Made by a program: the position numbers and the translations under genes. Below the pieces are notes generated by a model. It saw only the letters and a list, made by a program, of their open reading frames with translations, did no database searches and had not been told where the DNA came from. 7,795 nt of DNA from DASQGA01 sp035535315. GTDB taxonomy: Bacteria > Actinomycetota > Thermoleophilia > Gaiellales > Gaiellaceae. Below are positions 1-5,410 of this stretch, piece after piece (within the stretch, counting starts at the first letter, position 1; every line of letters begins with the position of its first letter). The DNA is taken from the NCBI GenBank assembly GCA_035535315.1, contig DATLQD010000149.1, positions 1-7,795 on the forward strand, in the 5' to 3' direction.

Positions 1-971
1 CGGAGCCGGCTCGACCGCCCCTCCCAGAGGACTGCTGCGGCGAACAGCGTCGAGCCTCCGAGTACCCCGATCTCGACGGGCCGGAAGGAGAGCGCGAGCG
101 GGTCGATCGCCCAGGCGATGAGCGCAACCGCGGGGATCAGGAACACCGCCACCTGCGCGCTCGAGGCGAGCGCGATCTCGGCCGCGAGCTTGATCTTGCC
201 GCGTGCGGCCACGACCACGGCGCCGCCGTGCTCCGCCGCGTTGCCGACGATCGCGACGATCACCGCGGCCACGAAGAAGTCGGTCAGATGCGCTTTCTCC
301 GCAAACGTCTCGAGCGTGTGGACGAGTATCTCCGCGACAAAGGCGGTCACGACCGTGGCGCCGGCGAGGACGAGCAACGCGACTGGAAGAGACCAGGCGT
401 CGAAGGAGCTCGACTCGTCGACGACGTGCCGTTGGCGGTGCCGCCTGAGCGTGAACCACGTGACGGCGACATAGACGAGGAGCAGGAAGATCGAGATCGG
501 AAGGGAGAGCCGGGCGAGCTGATGGCGCTCGGGATCTCCGTGCCAACCCGGGATCGAGGGGATGAGGAAGAGGAGCGTTGCAAGCCCGACCAGGCCGAAG
601 GAGATGAAGCTCGACTCGCGATCGAGCTCCCCCTTGCCGCCGAAGAGCAGAGAGAAGCCGAGGACGAGGAGGAGGTTCCCGATCACGCTCCCGGTGAGCG
701 ACCCGCGAACTACCTCCGTCAGCCCTTCGTGGACGGCGAAGAGGGCGATGATGAGCTCCGGCGCATTCCCGAAGGTCGCGTTCAGGAAGCCGCCGACGCC
801 CGGGCCGGTGTGATGCGCGGCGTGCTCCGTCGCCTCGCCGATCAGCCACGCGAGCGGGATGAGTGCCGCCGCGGCGAGGAGGAAGAGGAGCATGTCGGGC
901 GCGCCGAGCAGGTCGAGCACGACGACAGCAGGCCCGAGGCCGAGCAAGCCGAAGAGGATGCGCCGTGTCAC
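1..971 (-). CDS. cax: Ca2+/H+ antiporter (CAX family), 3' end outside window
   Basis: Cation/proton exchanger of the inner membrane that exports Ca2+ in exchange for H+. 323 residues are visible; family members are usually about 350-370, so only the C-terminal end is missing. Both family repeats are present. The first, residues 60-79, reads GGFLNATFGNAPELIIALFA with the conserved acidic residue E72. The second, near 243-280, starts GNAAEHGGAVVV with E247 and continues through KIKLAAEIALASSAQVAVF. Hydrophobic helices recur throughout, with a polar, mostly charged loop at about 175-190 between the two halves. The GTG start at 971-969 (MTRRILFG) is chosen because an in-frame stop lies a few codons upstream and no ATG precedes the first helix. 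There is no Shine-Dalgarno; a TAGGCT hexamer sits 9 nt upstream. It is divergent from the HAD gene. The family call is secure; ion specificity is inferred from the family. Confidence 0.93.
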   Translation of the reverse strand, partial: MTRRILFGLLGLGPAVVVLDLLGAPDMLLFLLAAAALIPLAWLIGEATEHAAHHTGPGVGGFLNATFGNAPELIIALFAVHEGLTEVVRGSLTGSVIGNLLLVLGFSLLFGGKGELDRESSFISFGLVGLATLLFLIPSIPGWHGDPERHQLARLSLPISIFLLLVYVAVTWFTLRRHRQRHVVDESSSFDAWSLPVALLVLAGATVVTAFVAEILVHTLETFAEKAHLTDFFVAAVIVAIVGNAAEHGGAVVVAARGKIKLAAEIALASSAQVAVFLIPAVALIAWAIDPLALSFRPVEIGVLGGSTLFAAAVLWEGRSSRL

Positions 972-980
972 CGACCGCTG

Positions 981-990
981 AGCCTACAGT
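981..990. promoter_or_regulatory. Overlapping divergent -10 elements between cax and the HAD gene
   Basis: On the plus strand TACAGT (985-990) lies exactly 7 nt before the HAD ATG at 998. On the minus strand TAGGCT (986-981) lies 9 nt before the cax GTG at 971. Both fit the TANNNT -10 pattern used by leaderless actinobacterial promoters, and neither gene has a Shine-Dalgarno. The two hexamers share two base pairs. No convincing -35 is visible in either direction. The call rests on position and on its recurrence at other genes here. Confidence 0.45.
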
Positions 991-997
991 TGGCCCC

Positions 998-1723
998 ATG
1001 GATCTCGACGCGGTGCTTTTCGACTGGGGGGACACGCTCTTCCACTTCGTCTACGACGAGGAGCTGCTCGAGGCCGGCTGGGAGGCGGGGCTCCGGGCGA
1101 CGGGCCGTGACGACCTGCCGGACCACGAGGATGCCGCAGCCCGTTTCCGCGAGGGCTACCTGCCGCTCCTCTTCGTTCCCGGCGCCGTCGAGGAGATCGA
1201 GTATCCGGGCCTGATCCGCGAGCTCCTCGCAGGCTTCGACATCGAGCTCACGGACGAGGAGCTCGGACGCTTCCTCGAGGCGGAGCATGAAGCCTGGTCA
1301 CCGGCGCGGGCGATGGGCGACTCGACGCACGCGCTCCTCGAGAGCCTCCGGGGCAGAGGGCTGAAGCTCGGACTCGTCTCGAACGCCTTCGACCCGCCCG
1401 AGCTGCTCCATCGGGACCTCGTCCGGATGGGGCTCGCCGAGCGCCTCGACGTCGCCGTCTTCTCCTCGGAGGTCGGACGCAGGAAGCCTGATCCCCTCAT
1501 CTTCCGGACCGCCCTCGACCGGCTCGGCGTCGAGCCCGGCAACGCGCTCTTCGTCGGCGACAGTCTCGAGGCCGACATCGCCGGGGCGGCCGGCTTCGGG
1601 ATGCGGACGGTGCAGGCCGTCTGGTTCCGAGCGGACCCCGCCGATGGCCCCGAGCCCGACTTCCAAGCCTTCACGCAGATGGACGTTCTGAACATCGTGC
1701 GGCGGCTGATCGGCGAGCTTTAG
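998..1723 (+). CDS. HAD-superfamily hydrolase with variant motif I
   Basis: 241-residue cytosolic protein with the HAD Rossmann core. Motif I is FDWGDTL (residues 8-14) with nucleophile D9. Motif II is LGLVSNAF with S128. Motif III is K163 in RRKPDP. Motif IV is LFVGDSLEADIAGA with D188 and D193. The helical stretch at about 17-100 is the expected position of a C1 cap, as in subfamily I. Canonical HAD phosphatases have DxDGT; here the +2 residue, normally the general acid Asp, is G11, and an Asp (D12) stands at +3. Similar departures occur in other HAD branches, so phosphatase activity and substrate cannot be assigned. The ATG at 998 is preferred over in-frame ATGs further upstream because the protein begins directly at the first beta strand, and because an upstream start would overlap the divergent cax gene with an Arg-rich antisense-like extension. 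A TACAGT hexamer ends 7 nt before it. Confidence 0.92.
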   Translation: MDLDAVLFDWGDTLFHFVYDEELLEAGWEAGLRATGRDDLPDHEDAAARFREGYLPLLFVPGAVEEIEYPGLIRELLAGFDIELTDEELGRFLEAEHEAWSPARAMGDSTHALLESLRGRGLKLGLVSNAFDPPELLHRDLVRMGLAERLDVAVFSSEVGRRKPDPLIFRTALDRLGVEPGNALFVGDSLEADIAGAAGFGMRTVQAVWFRADPADGPEPDFQAFTQMDVLNIVRRLIGEL

Positions 1724-1735
1724 GAGCGGCTCCTA
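1721..1735 (+). terminator. Inverted repeat containing the HAD stop codon
   Basis: TAGGAGC-G-GCTCCTA is a perfect 7+1+7 inverted repeat. Its first three bases are the TAG stop of the HAD gene. As RNA it can fold as a 6-bp stem with a 3-nt loop. No T-run follows, so it would be a U-less hairpin terminator or 3'-end stabiliser. A protein-binding operator for the next gene is the alternative. Confidence 0.4.
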
Positions 1736-1761
1736 CACCGCCCGAGGGCTCATGTCAAGAC

Positions 1762-1791
1762 TTGCGGGGAGGCGCGTCCTTTGCCAACAAT
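1762..1791 (+). promoter_or_regulatory. Possible promoter of the cysteine-rich gene
   Basis: TTGCGG (1762-1767), an 18-nt spacer and AACAAT (1786-1791) resemble a -35/-10 pair. The ATG at 1798 is 6 nt downstream, which would give a nearly leaderless transcript. The -10 lacks the conserved first T, so this is weak. The GGGGAGG at 1766-1772 is about 25 nt from the ATG, too far for a normal ribosome-binding site. Confidence 0.25.
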
Positions 1792-1797
1792 CCGGGT

Positions 1798-2208
1798 ATG
1801 CAAAGACGACTCGCCGAGGGCGCCTTGCTGCCGCTCCGGCCGCAGGAGGAGACCGAGTGCCGACGCTGCGAGGTCCACTGCGACAAAGTCGTGTACCCGG
1901 CCGCTTGCATCGAGGGCGCCTGCCCCTTCGTCTATGCGTACGAGGAGTGGGGACACCGGTACATCGGGTGCATGCAGAAGGTCTACGAGGTCGAGATCGA
2001 CGTCGATGTCCTCCGTGAGGCGGAGGCTCGGCCGGGGGGCTTCGGGGCCGTGAAGGCAGTCCGACAACCCCTCCCGATGTGCAGGGCCGAGGTGACCGAC
2101 TGCTACGAGAGCCGGGCCGGCGACCTCGGGTGCGTGAATCCGGAGTTCTGGGAGCTTCCGGAGGGTGCGCCCTCCTTCCGGGTCATCGCCCGGATCCCGG
2201 CCGACTGA
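1798..2208 (+). CDS. Cysteine-rich protein of unknown function
   Basis: 136 residues that I cannot assign to a named family. It has nine cysteines: C21, C24, C28, C37, C42, C58, C95, C102 and C112. The first six form C-x2-C-x3-C-x8-C-x4-C-x15-C around a hydrophobic/aromatic stretch, VYPAACIEGACPFVYAYEEW, and the last three sit in a second cluster. No signal peptide or membrane segment is visible, so it is probably cytosolic. The spacing suggests bound zinc or an iron-sulfur cluster, but this is inference; no thioredoxin or ferredoxin signature is present. The ATG at 1798 is preferred to the in-frame TTG at 1762, which would add 12 unremarkable residues and sits in the likely promoter. The 3' end overlaps the convergent nfo gene by 26 bp. 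Codon use matches its neighbours and the frame stays open over the whole length, which supports a real gene. Confidence 0.8.
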   Translation: MQRRLAEGALLPLRPQEETECRRCEVHCDKVVYPAACIEGACPFVYAYEEWGHRYIGCMQKVYEVEIDVDVLREAEARPGGFGAVKAVRQPLPMCRAEVTDCYESRAGDLGCVNPEFWELPEGAPSFRVIARIPAD

Positions 2209-3073
2209 GCCCAGGCTCAGCTTCCTCGAGCGCCCGTGCGTGGAGTGCCTTGAGCGCGCTCACATCGTCGGCATCCGGACCGTGCCCGTCCTTCCCGGGA
2301 GTCTCGAGCACAGCCGGGAGCCCCTGCAAGAGCGGGTGGCCGAGGAAGACCGCGAACTTCTCCGTCAGGACGCCCTCGCCGAGGTTCGCGTGGCGGTCCC
2401 GGTTGGAGTTGAGAGGCTCTTTCGTGTCGTTCACGTGCAGCGCGCGCAGGCGGTCGAACCCGACCCGCGCGTCGAGCACCGCCAGCGTCGAGTCGAGAGC
2501 CGCCCGGTCGGTCACGTCCACCCCCGAGACCCAGAGGTGGCAAGTGTCGAGGCAGACGCCGACCCGCGGATGGCTGTCGAGGGCGTCGACGAGAAGGCAG
2601 AGCTCGTCGATCGATCGCCCGATCGTGCCGCCCGCGCCCGCGGAGTTCTCGATCAGAAGCCAGGTGGTCTCCGAGCAGCGCTCGAGCGCCTGTCGGAGCG
2701 CAGGCACGACCAGCTCGAGGCCGGCCTCGAAGCCGGCTCCGAGGTGCGAGCCCACGTGGAAGACAACGCCGTCGGCATCGATCGCGCAGGCGACATCGAT
2801 CGTGTTCAGGAGGGACGCCACAGACTTTTCGTGGACGTCGGGCTTCGGGCTCGCGAGATTCACGAGGTAGAGCGCATGACAGAGCACGGCGCCCACGTCC
2901 GCTTCGGCGCGGCGCTCCTTGAAGCGCTTGAAGTTCGCAGGATCGTGGTTCGTCGGCCGCCAGGCGCGCGGGCTCTGGGTGAAGATCTGCATGGCGTCGC
3001 CGCCGAAGCTCTCGATCCGGTCGACCGCGGTATGAATCCCGCCCGACGTGGAGACGTGAGCCCCGAGGAGCAT
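2183..3073 (-). CDS. nfo: Endonuclease IV (class II AP endonuclease)
   Basis: Zinc-dependent enzyme of base excision repair that cuts 5' to abasic sites and clears blocked 3' ends. 296 residues against 285 in E. coli Nfo. The whole active site is visible with a constant offset of 3 from my recalled E. coli numbering (4 for the last): H66, H106, E142, D176, H179, H213, D226, H228 and E257. They lie in the family blocks GAHVSTSGG (4-12), FHVGSHLG (105-112), IENSAGAGGTIG (141-152), VCLDTCHLWVSG (173-184), LHVNDTKEPLNSNRDRHANLGEG (212-234) and LETPG (256-260). The ATG at 3073 starts MLLGAHVS exactly at the family N-terminus. A TAGGCT hexamer lies 6 nt upstream and there is no Shine-Dalgarno. It is divergent from gltX (21 bp apart) and its tail, beyond the conserved domain, overlaps the convergent cysteine-rich gene. 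Confidence 0.97.
   Translation of the reverse strand: MLLGAHVSTSGGIHTAVDRIESFGGDAMQIFTQSPRAWRPTNHDPANFKRFKERRAEADVGAVLCHALYLVNLASPKPDVHEKSVASLLNTIDVACAIDADGVVFHVGSHLGAGFEAGLELVVPALRQALERCSETTWLLIENSAGAGGTIGRSIDELCLLVDALDSHPRVGVCLDTCHLWVSGVDVTDRAALDSTLAVLDARVGFDRLRALHVNDTKEPLNSNRDRHANLGEGVLTEKFAVFLGHPLLQGLPAVLETPGKDGHGPDADDVSALKALHARALEEAEPGLSRPGSGR
2205..2220 (+). terminator. Hairpin over the stop codon of the cysteine-rich gene
   Basis: CTGAGCC-CA-GGCTCAG is a perfect 7-bp inverted repeat, foldable as a 6-bp stem with a 4-nt CCAG loop. It contains the TGA stop (2206-2208) and is followed by the pyrimidine-rich CTTCCTC. This fits a short terminator for the plus-strand gene. It also lies inside the last codons of nfo on the other strand. 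Confidence 0.45.
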
Positions 3074-3078
3074 GCGGC

Positions 3079-3085
3079 TAGCCTA
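3079..3085. promoter_or_regulatory. Overlapping divergent -10 elements between nfo and gltX
   Basis: The minus strand reads TAGGCT (3085-3080), 6 nt before the nfo ATG. The plus strand reads TAGCCT (3079-3084), 10 nt before the gltX ATG. The two hexamers share five base pairs inside a near-palindrome, CTAGCCTAG. With only 21 bp between the two start codons, the promoters must overlap each other and the neighbouring coding sequence. The same AGCCTA core appears between cax and the HAD gene. Confidence 0.5.
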
Positions 3086-3094
3086 GACAGCTGT

Positions 3095-4354
3095 ATGTCC
3101 GTAAGAGTCCGCTTCGCTCCGAGCCCGACCGGCTTTCTCCACATCGGGGGAGTCCACACCGCGCTCTTCAACTGGCTGTTCGCCCGACACGAGGGCGGGG
3201 AGTTCCTGCTTCGGATCGAGAACACGGACACCGGTCGGGAAGTCGCCGATGCGACCGAGCACATTCTCGAGTCGCTCAGGTGGCTCGGGCTCGGTTGGGA
3301 CGGGGAGCCGACGTTCCAGCTCGACCGCCTGGAGCGGTGCAAGCAGGAGGCGACCCGCCTCCTCGAGGAGGGCGCGGCATACGAGGAGGAGGGCGCAATC
3401 CGGATCAGGATGCCCGACGAGGGCGTAACCGCCTGGGACGATGCGATCCGCGGCCGCATCGAGTTCCCGAACGAGAAGCTCGAGGATCTCGTGCTCGTCC
3501 GCGCCGACGGGCGCCCCACGTACAACTTCGCGTCGCCGCTCGAGGACTGGCTCGACGGGATCACGCACGTGATCCGGGGCGACGACCACATCTCGAATAC
3601 GCCGAAGCAGATCCGCGTGCTCGAGGCGCTCGGCGCCCCCGTCCCAATCTACGCCCACCTCGCCATGATCTTCGGGCCGGATGGGCAGAAGCTCTCGAAG
3701 CGACATGGAGCCGTGTCCGTGGCCGAGTTCCGGGCCTCGGGCTACGTTTCGCCGGCCCTGGTCAACTACCTCGCACTCCTCGGCTGGAGCTACGACGACC
3801 ACACGGAGATCATGTCCATGGAGGAGCTCGTGGAGCGCTTCACGCTCGAGCGGGTGGGGTCCAGCCCGGCGATCTTCGACTACCCCAAGCTCGAGCACCT
3901 GAACGGTGTCTACCTACGTGCGCTGCCCCCGGACGAGTACGCCGACGTGCTGGTGGCCTACCTGCGGGAGATCAGCTTCGAGGGAGACGAGGCGACGATC
4001 CGAGCGGCCGCGCCGCTCGTCCAGGAGAAGATTGCGACCCTGGGCCAGTTCCCGGAGTTCGCGGGCTTCCTTTTCCGCCGGGTCGAGCCACCTCGTCAGC
4101 TCCTTGAGGGTGCCGAGCCAACGCTCGAGGCTGCGCGGAGGGCCCTCGCGACCCTCGAGCCCTGGAACCGGGAGTCGATCGAGTCGGAGCTCCGCGGCCT
4201 GGCGGAGCGCCTCGGCCTAAAGCCCCGCGAGGCCTTTCAGCCCGTCCGAGTCGCCGTCACGGGGTCGAAGATCTCACCTGGCCTTTTCGAGTCGATCGAA
4301 TTGCTCGGTCGCGAAGAGACCCTCGCCCGGCTCGACAACGCTCTCGGCGGCTAA
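3095..4354 (+). CDS. gltX: Glutamyl-tRNA synthetase, short form
   Basis: Class I synthetase that charges tRNA-Glu with glutamate; no glutaminyl-tRNA synthetase is visible here to judge whether it also serves tRNA-Gln. Motifs: FAPSPTGFLHIGG (7-19, HIGH-type H16-I-G-G19), LRIENTDTGRE (39-49, with N43 where most have Asp), YNF (143-145), THVIRGDDHISNTPKQI (157-173) and the KMSKS-type KLSKR (199-203). The C-terminal anticodon-binding region includes VAVTGSKISPGLFESIELLG (386-405). Length is 419 residues against roughly 470-490 in typical bacterial enzymes. Most of the shortfall is one internal gap: GAAYEEEGAIRIRMP (93-107) runs directly where E. coli and Thermus enzymes have about 35-40 extra residues, including the E. 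coli zinc ligands. The frame is open far upstream across antisense nfo, but family homology begins at MSVRVRFAPSPTG, so ATG 3095 is used. No Shine-Dalgarno is present. Confidence 0.96.
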   Translation: MSVRVRFAPSPTGFLHIGGVHTALFNWLFARHEGGEFLLRIENTDTGREVADATEHILESLRWLGLGWDGEPTFQLDRLERCKQEATRLLEEGAAYEEEGAIRIRMPDEGVTAWDDAIRGRIEFPNEKLEDLVLVRADGRPTYNFASPLEDWLDGITHVIRGDDHISNTPKQIRVLEALGAPVPIYAHLAMIFGPDGQKLSKRHGAVSVAEFRASGYVSPALVNYLALLGWSYDDHTEIMSMEELVERFTLERVGSSPAIFDYPKLEHLNGVYLRALPPDEYADVLVAYLREISFEGDEATIRAAAPLVQEKIATLGQFPEFAGFLFRRVEPPRQLLEGAEPTLEAARRALATLEPWNRESIESELRGLAERLGLKPREAFQPVRVAVTGSKISPGLFESIELLGREETLARLDNALGG

Positions 4355-4945
4355 CTAGGGCCGAAAGAGGACGAAGCCGCTCGCGAACAGCGCAAGGCCG
4401 GCCGCCCAGACCGGCCAGGCAGCGAGCACGGCGCCGGACGTGAAGAGGAGCGCGCCCACGACGACGAGGGTGGTCGCGGCGATCGCTGCGGCAGGGGATC
4501 CGTCTGCGTGATCCGAAAAGGCGGCCGGCGCCTCAGAGCGGATCGGAACGGAGAGACGCTCGAGCGCGCGCAGGCGCGCGAGGCGGATCCTGAAAAGCGC
4601 TCCTCGCCATTCGGGGAGGGAGCGCTCGACGAGCTCGTCGTCGCCGTCCGAGAGGCCCGCGGCGACCTGCGCGGTCGCGTCTCGCGCTTGCGCGAGCGAG
4701 TCGACGAGCTCTTCGTGGATCGCCTCGGCCCCACGGGGCGGATCGATCCCTAGCGCGAGCTCAGACGCCGTATGCAGGGTGTACTGGAGTGGCGGCAGTT
4801 CGTCGAATGCATCCTCGCCGACGAGGTCTGGCCCCGCCTCCGCGAGTCGTTCGAGGTGCAAGAGGGCGTCTGCCAGGCTTTCCCAGAGATCGGCGACCGC
4901 CGTTGCGTAGTCCCGTCGCTCGGTGCTCCTGAGCGTCCTTTCCAT
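4355..4945 (-). CDS. Helical protein with two C-terminal membrane segments, unknown function
   Basis: 196 residues, not recognised as a named family. Residues 1-135 are rich in Leu, Ala, Glu and Arg with heptad-like spacing, suggesting a helical cytosolic domain. This part contains a moderately conserved-looking stretch, DAFDELPPLQYTLHTASELALGI (46-67). A short polar linker (136-151) leads to two hydrophobic segments at about 152-175 and 177-194, and the protein ends FRP, so it looks tail-anchored by a membrane hairpin. The ATG at 4945 is preceded by TATGAT, 9 nt upstream, and only a weak purine stretch. Its stop codon (4357-4355) abuts the convergent gltX stop with no base between. It is divergent from the receiver gene. 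A signalling link is possible from position only. The gene call is good; its role is unknown. Confidence 0.82.
   Translation of the reverse strand: MERTLRSTERRDYATAVADLWESLADALLHLERLAEAGPDLVGEDAFDELPPLQYTLHTASELALGIDPPRGAEAIHEELVDSLAQARDATAQVAAGLSDGDDELVERSLPEWRGALFRIRLARLRALERLSVPIRSEAPAAFSDHADGSPAAAIAATTLVVVGALLFTSGAVLAAWPVWAAGLALFASGFVLFRP
4396..4416 (+). terminator. Possible gltX terminator hairpin
   Basis: GGCCGG (4396-4401) and CCGGCC (4411-4416) can pair around a 9-nt loop, about 40 nt after the gltX stop. There is no T-run, and the repeat lies inside the coding sequence of the convergent gene, so it may simply reflect Ala/Pro/Gly codons. Confidence 0.2.
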
Positions 4946-4954
4946 GAGCCCGCG

Positions 4955-4960
4955 ATCATA
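4955..4960 (-). promoter_or_regulatory. -10-like TATGAT upstream of the tail-anchored protein gene
   Basis: TATGAT on the minus strand (4960-4955), 9 nt before the ATG at 4945. It is the best match to the -10 consensus in the window. A weak TTGTGG stands 19 nt further upstream as a possible -35. Confidence 0.45.
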
Positions 4961-5013
4961 CCGTCGTTAGCTGGATGATCCACAATTGCGACGCCAATTA
5001 CCGGTCATCCATC

Positions 5014-5019
5014 TAGACT
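5014..5019 (+). promoter_or_regulatory. -10-like TAGACT upstream of the receiver gene
   Basis: TAGACT ends exactly 7 nt before the ATG at 5027, and no Shine-Dalgarno is present. This spacing places transcription start at or next to the A of the start codon, as expected for a leaderless mRNA. No clear -35 is visible. The element lies in the 81-bp divergent gap with the tail-anchored protein gene. Confidence 0.45.
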
Positions 5020-5026
5020 CGACTGC

Positions 5027-5410
5027 ATGGACCGGGGGGGCCAGGCGACCATACTTGTCGCGGACGACGATCCTGCGCTCAGGATGCTCTGCAGCGTCAA
5101 CCTGGGCTTCGAGGGCTACCGGGTCATCGAGGCGACTGACGCCGCGGAGATCGACCAGGCTCTTGCGCGGGAGCCGGTTTCTCTGATCCTGCTCGACATC
5201 CACCTCGGAGCGGACAACGGGCTCGACGTAGCCCAGCGCCTGCGGGAGACGCACCCCAACCTGGCCATCGCCTTCTTCAGCGGCAGCGTGCGCCTGGCCC
5301 GGGAAGACGAATCCCTGGCCGATGGCATGCTGTCGAAACCGTTCACCCTGGAGGAGTTGGGGGAGATCGCGCACCGGCTGGCTCCGGGGCGGCCGCTGCC
5401 TCGGCCCTAG
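5027..5410 (+). CDS. Single-domain response regulator (CheY-like receiver)
   Basis: 127-residue stand-alone receiver domain that would be phosphorylated by a histidine kinase. The full phosphorylation site is visible: acidic pocket D14/D15 in ILVADDDP, phospho-acceptor D57 in LILLDIHLG, switch residue S85 in FFSGS, and K104 with P105 in LSKPF. The sequence ends shortly after helix 5 (LEELGEIAHRLAPG), with no DNA-binding or enzymatic output domain. It therefore acts through protein-protein contact or as a phosphate shuttle. No histidine kinase gene is in the window, so the partner is unknown. The ATG at 5027 places MDRGGQATILVADDD at the normal family start; the upstream gap has no Shine-Dalgarno. 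The last 68 bp overlap the convergent membrane-protein gene, and the KPF motif lies immediately before the overlap. Confidence 0.94.
   Translation: MDRGGQATILVADDDPALRMLCSVNLGFEGYRVIEATDAAEIDQALAREPVSLILLDIHLGADNGLDVAQRLRETHPNLAIAFFSGSVRLAREDESLADGMLSKPFTLEELGEIAHRLAPGRPLPRP

Noticed and set aside
863..997. N-terminal extension of the HAD protein
   Set aside because: Arg/Ala-rich sequence overlapping the 5' end of the divergent cax gene; the HAD fold starts at MDLDAVLFDW.
228..1214. Long plus-strand open frame opposite cax, running into the HAD gene
   Set aside because: It is the antisense of the clearly homologous antiporter; its translation is Glu/Arg/Asp-rich without any domain, as expected from GC-rich codon bias.
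1762..1797. TTG start for the cysteine-rich protein
   Set aside because: No Shine-Dalgarno before it, and the added residues look non-conserved; the ATG at 1798 is simpler, though not proven.
2165..3094. Upstream in-frame extension of gltX by 310 codons
   Set aside because: It lies opposite nfo, is charged low-complexity sequence, and GluRS homology begins exactly at ATG 3095.
3083..3898. Minus-strand open frame of 271 codons opposite gltX
   Set aside because: Antisense shadow of conserved GluRS sequence; no recognisable domain and no start signals.
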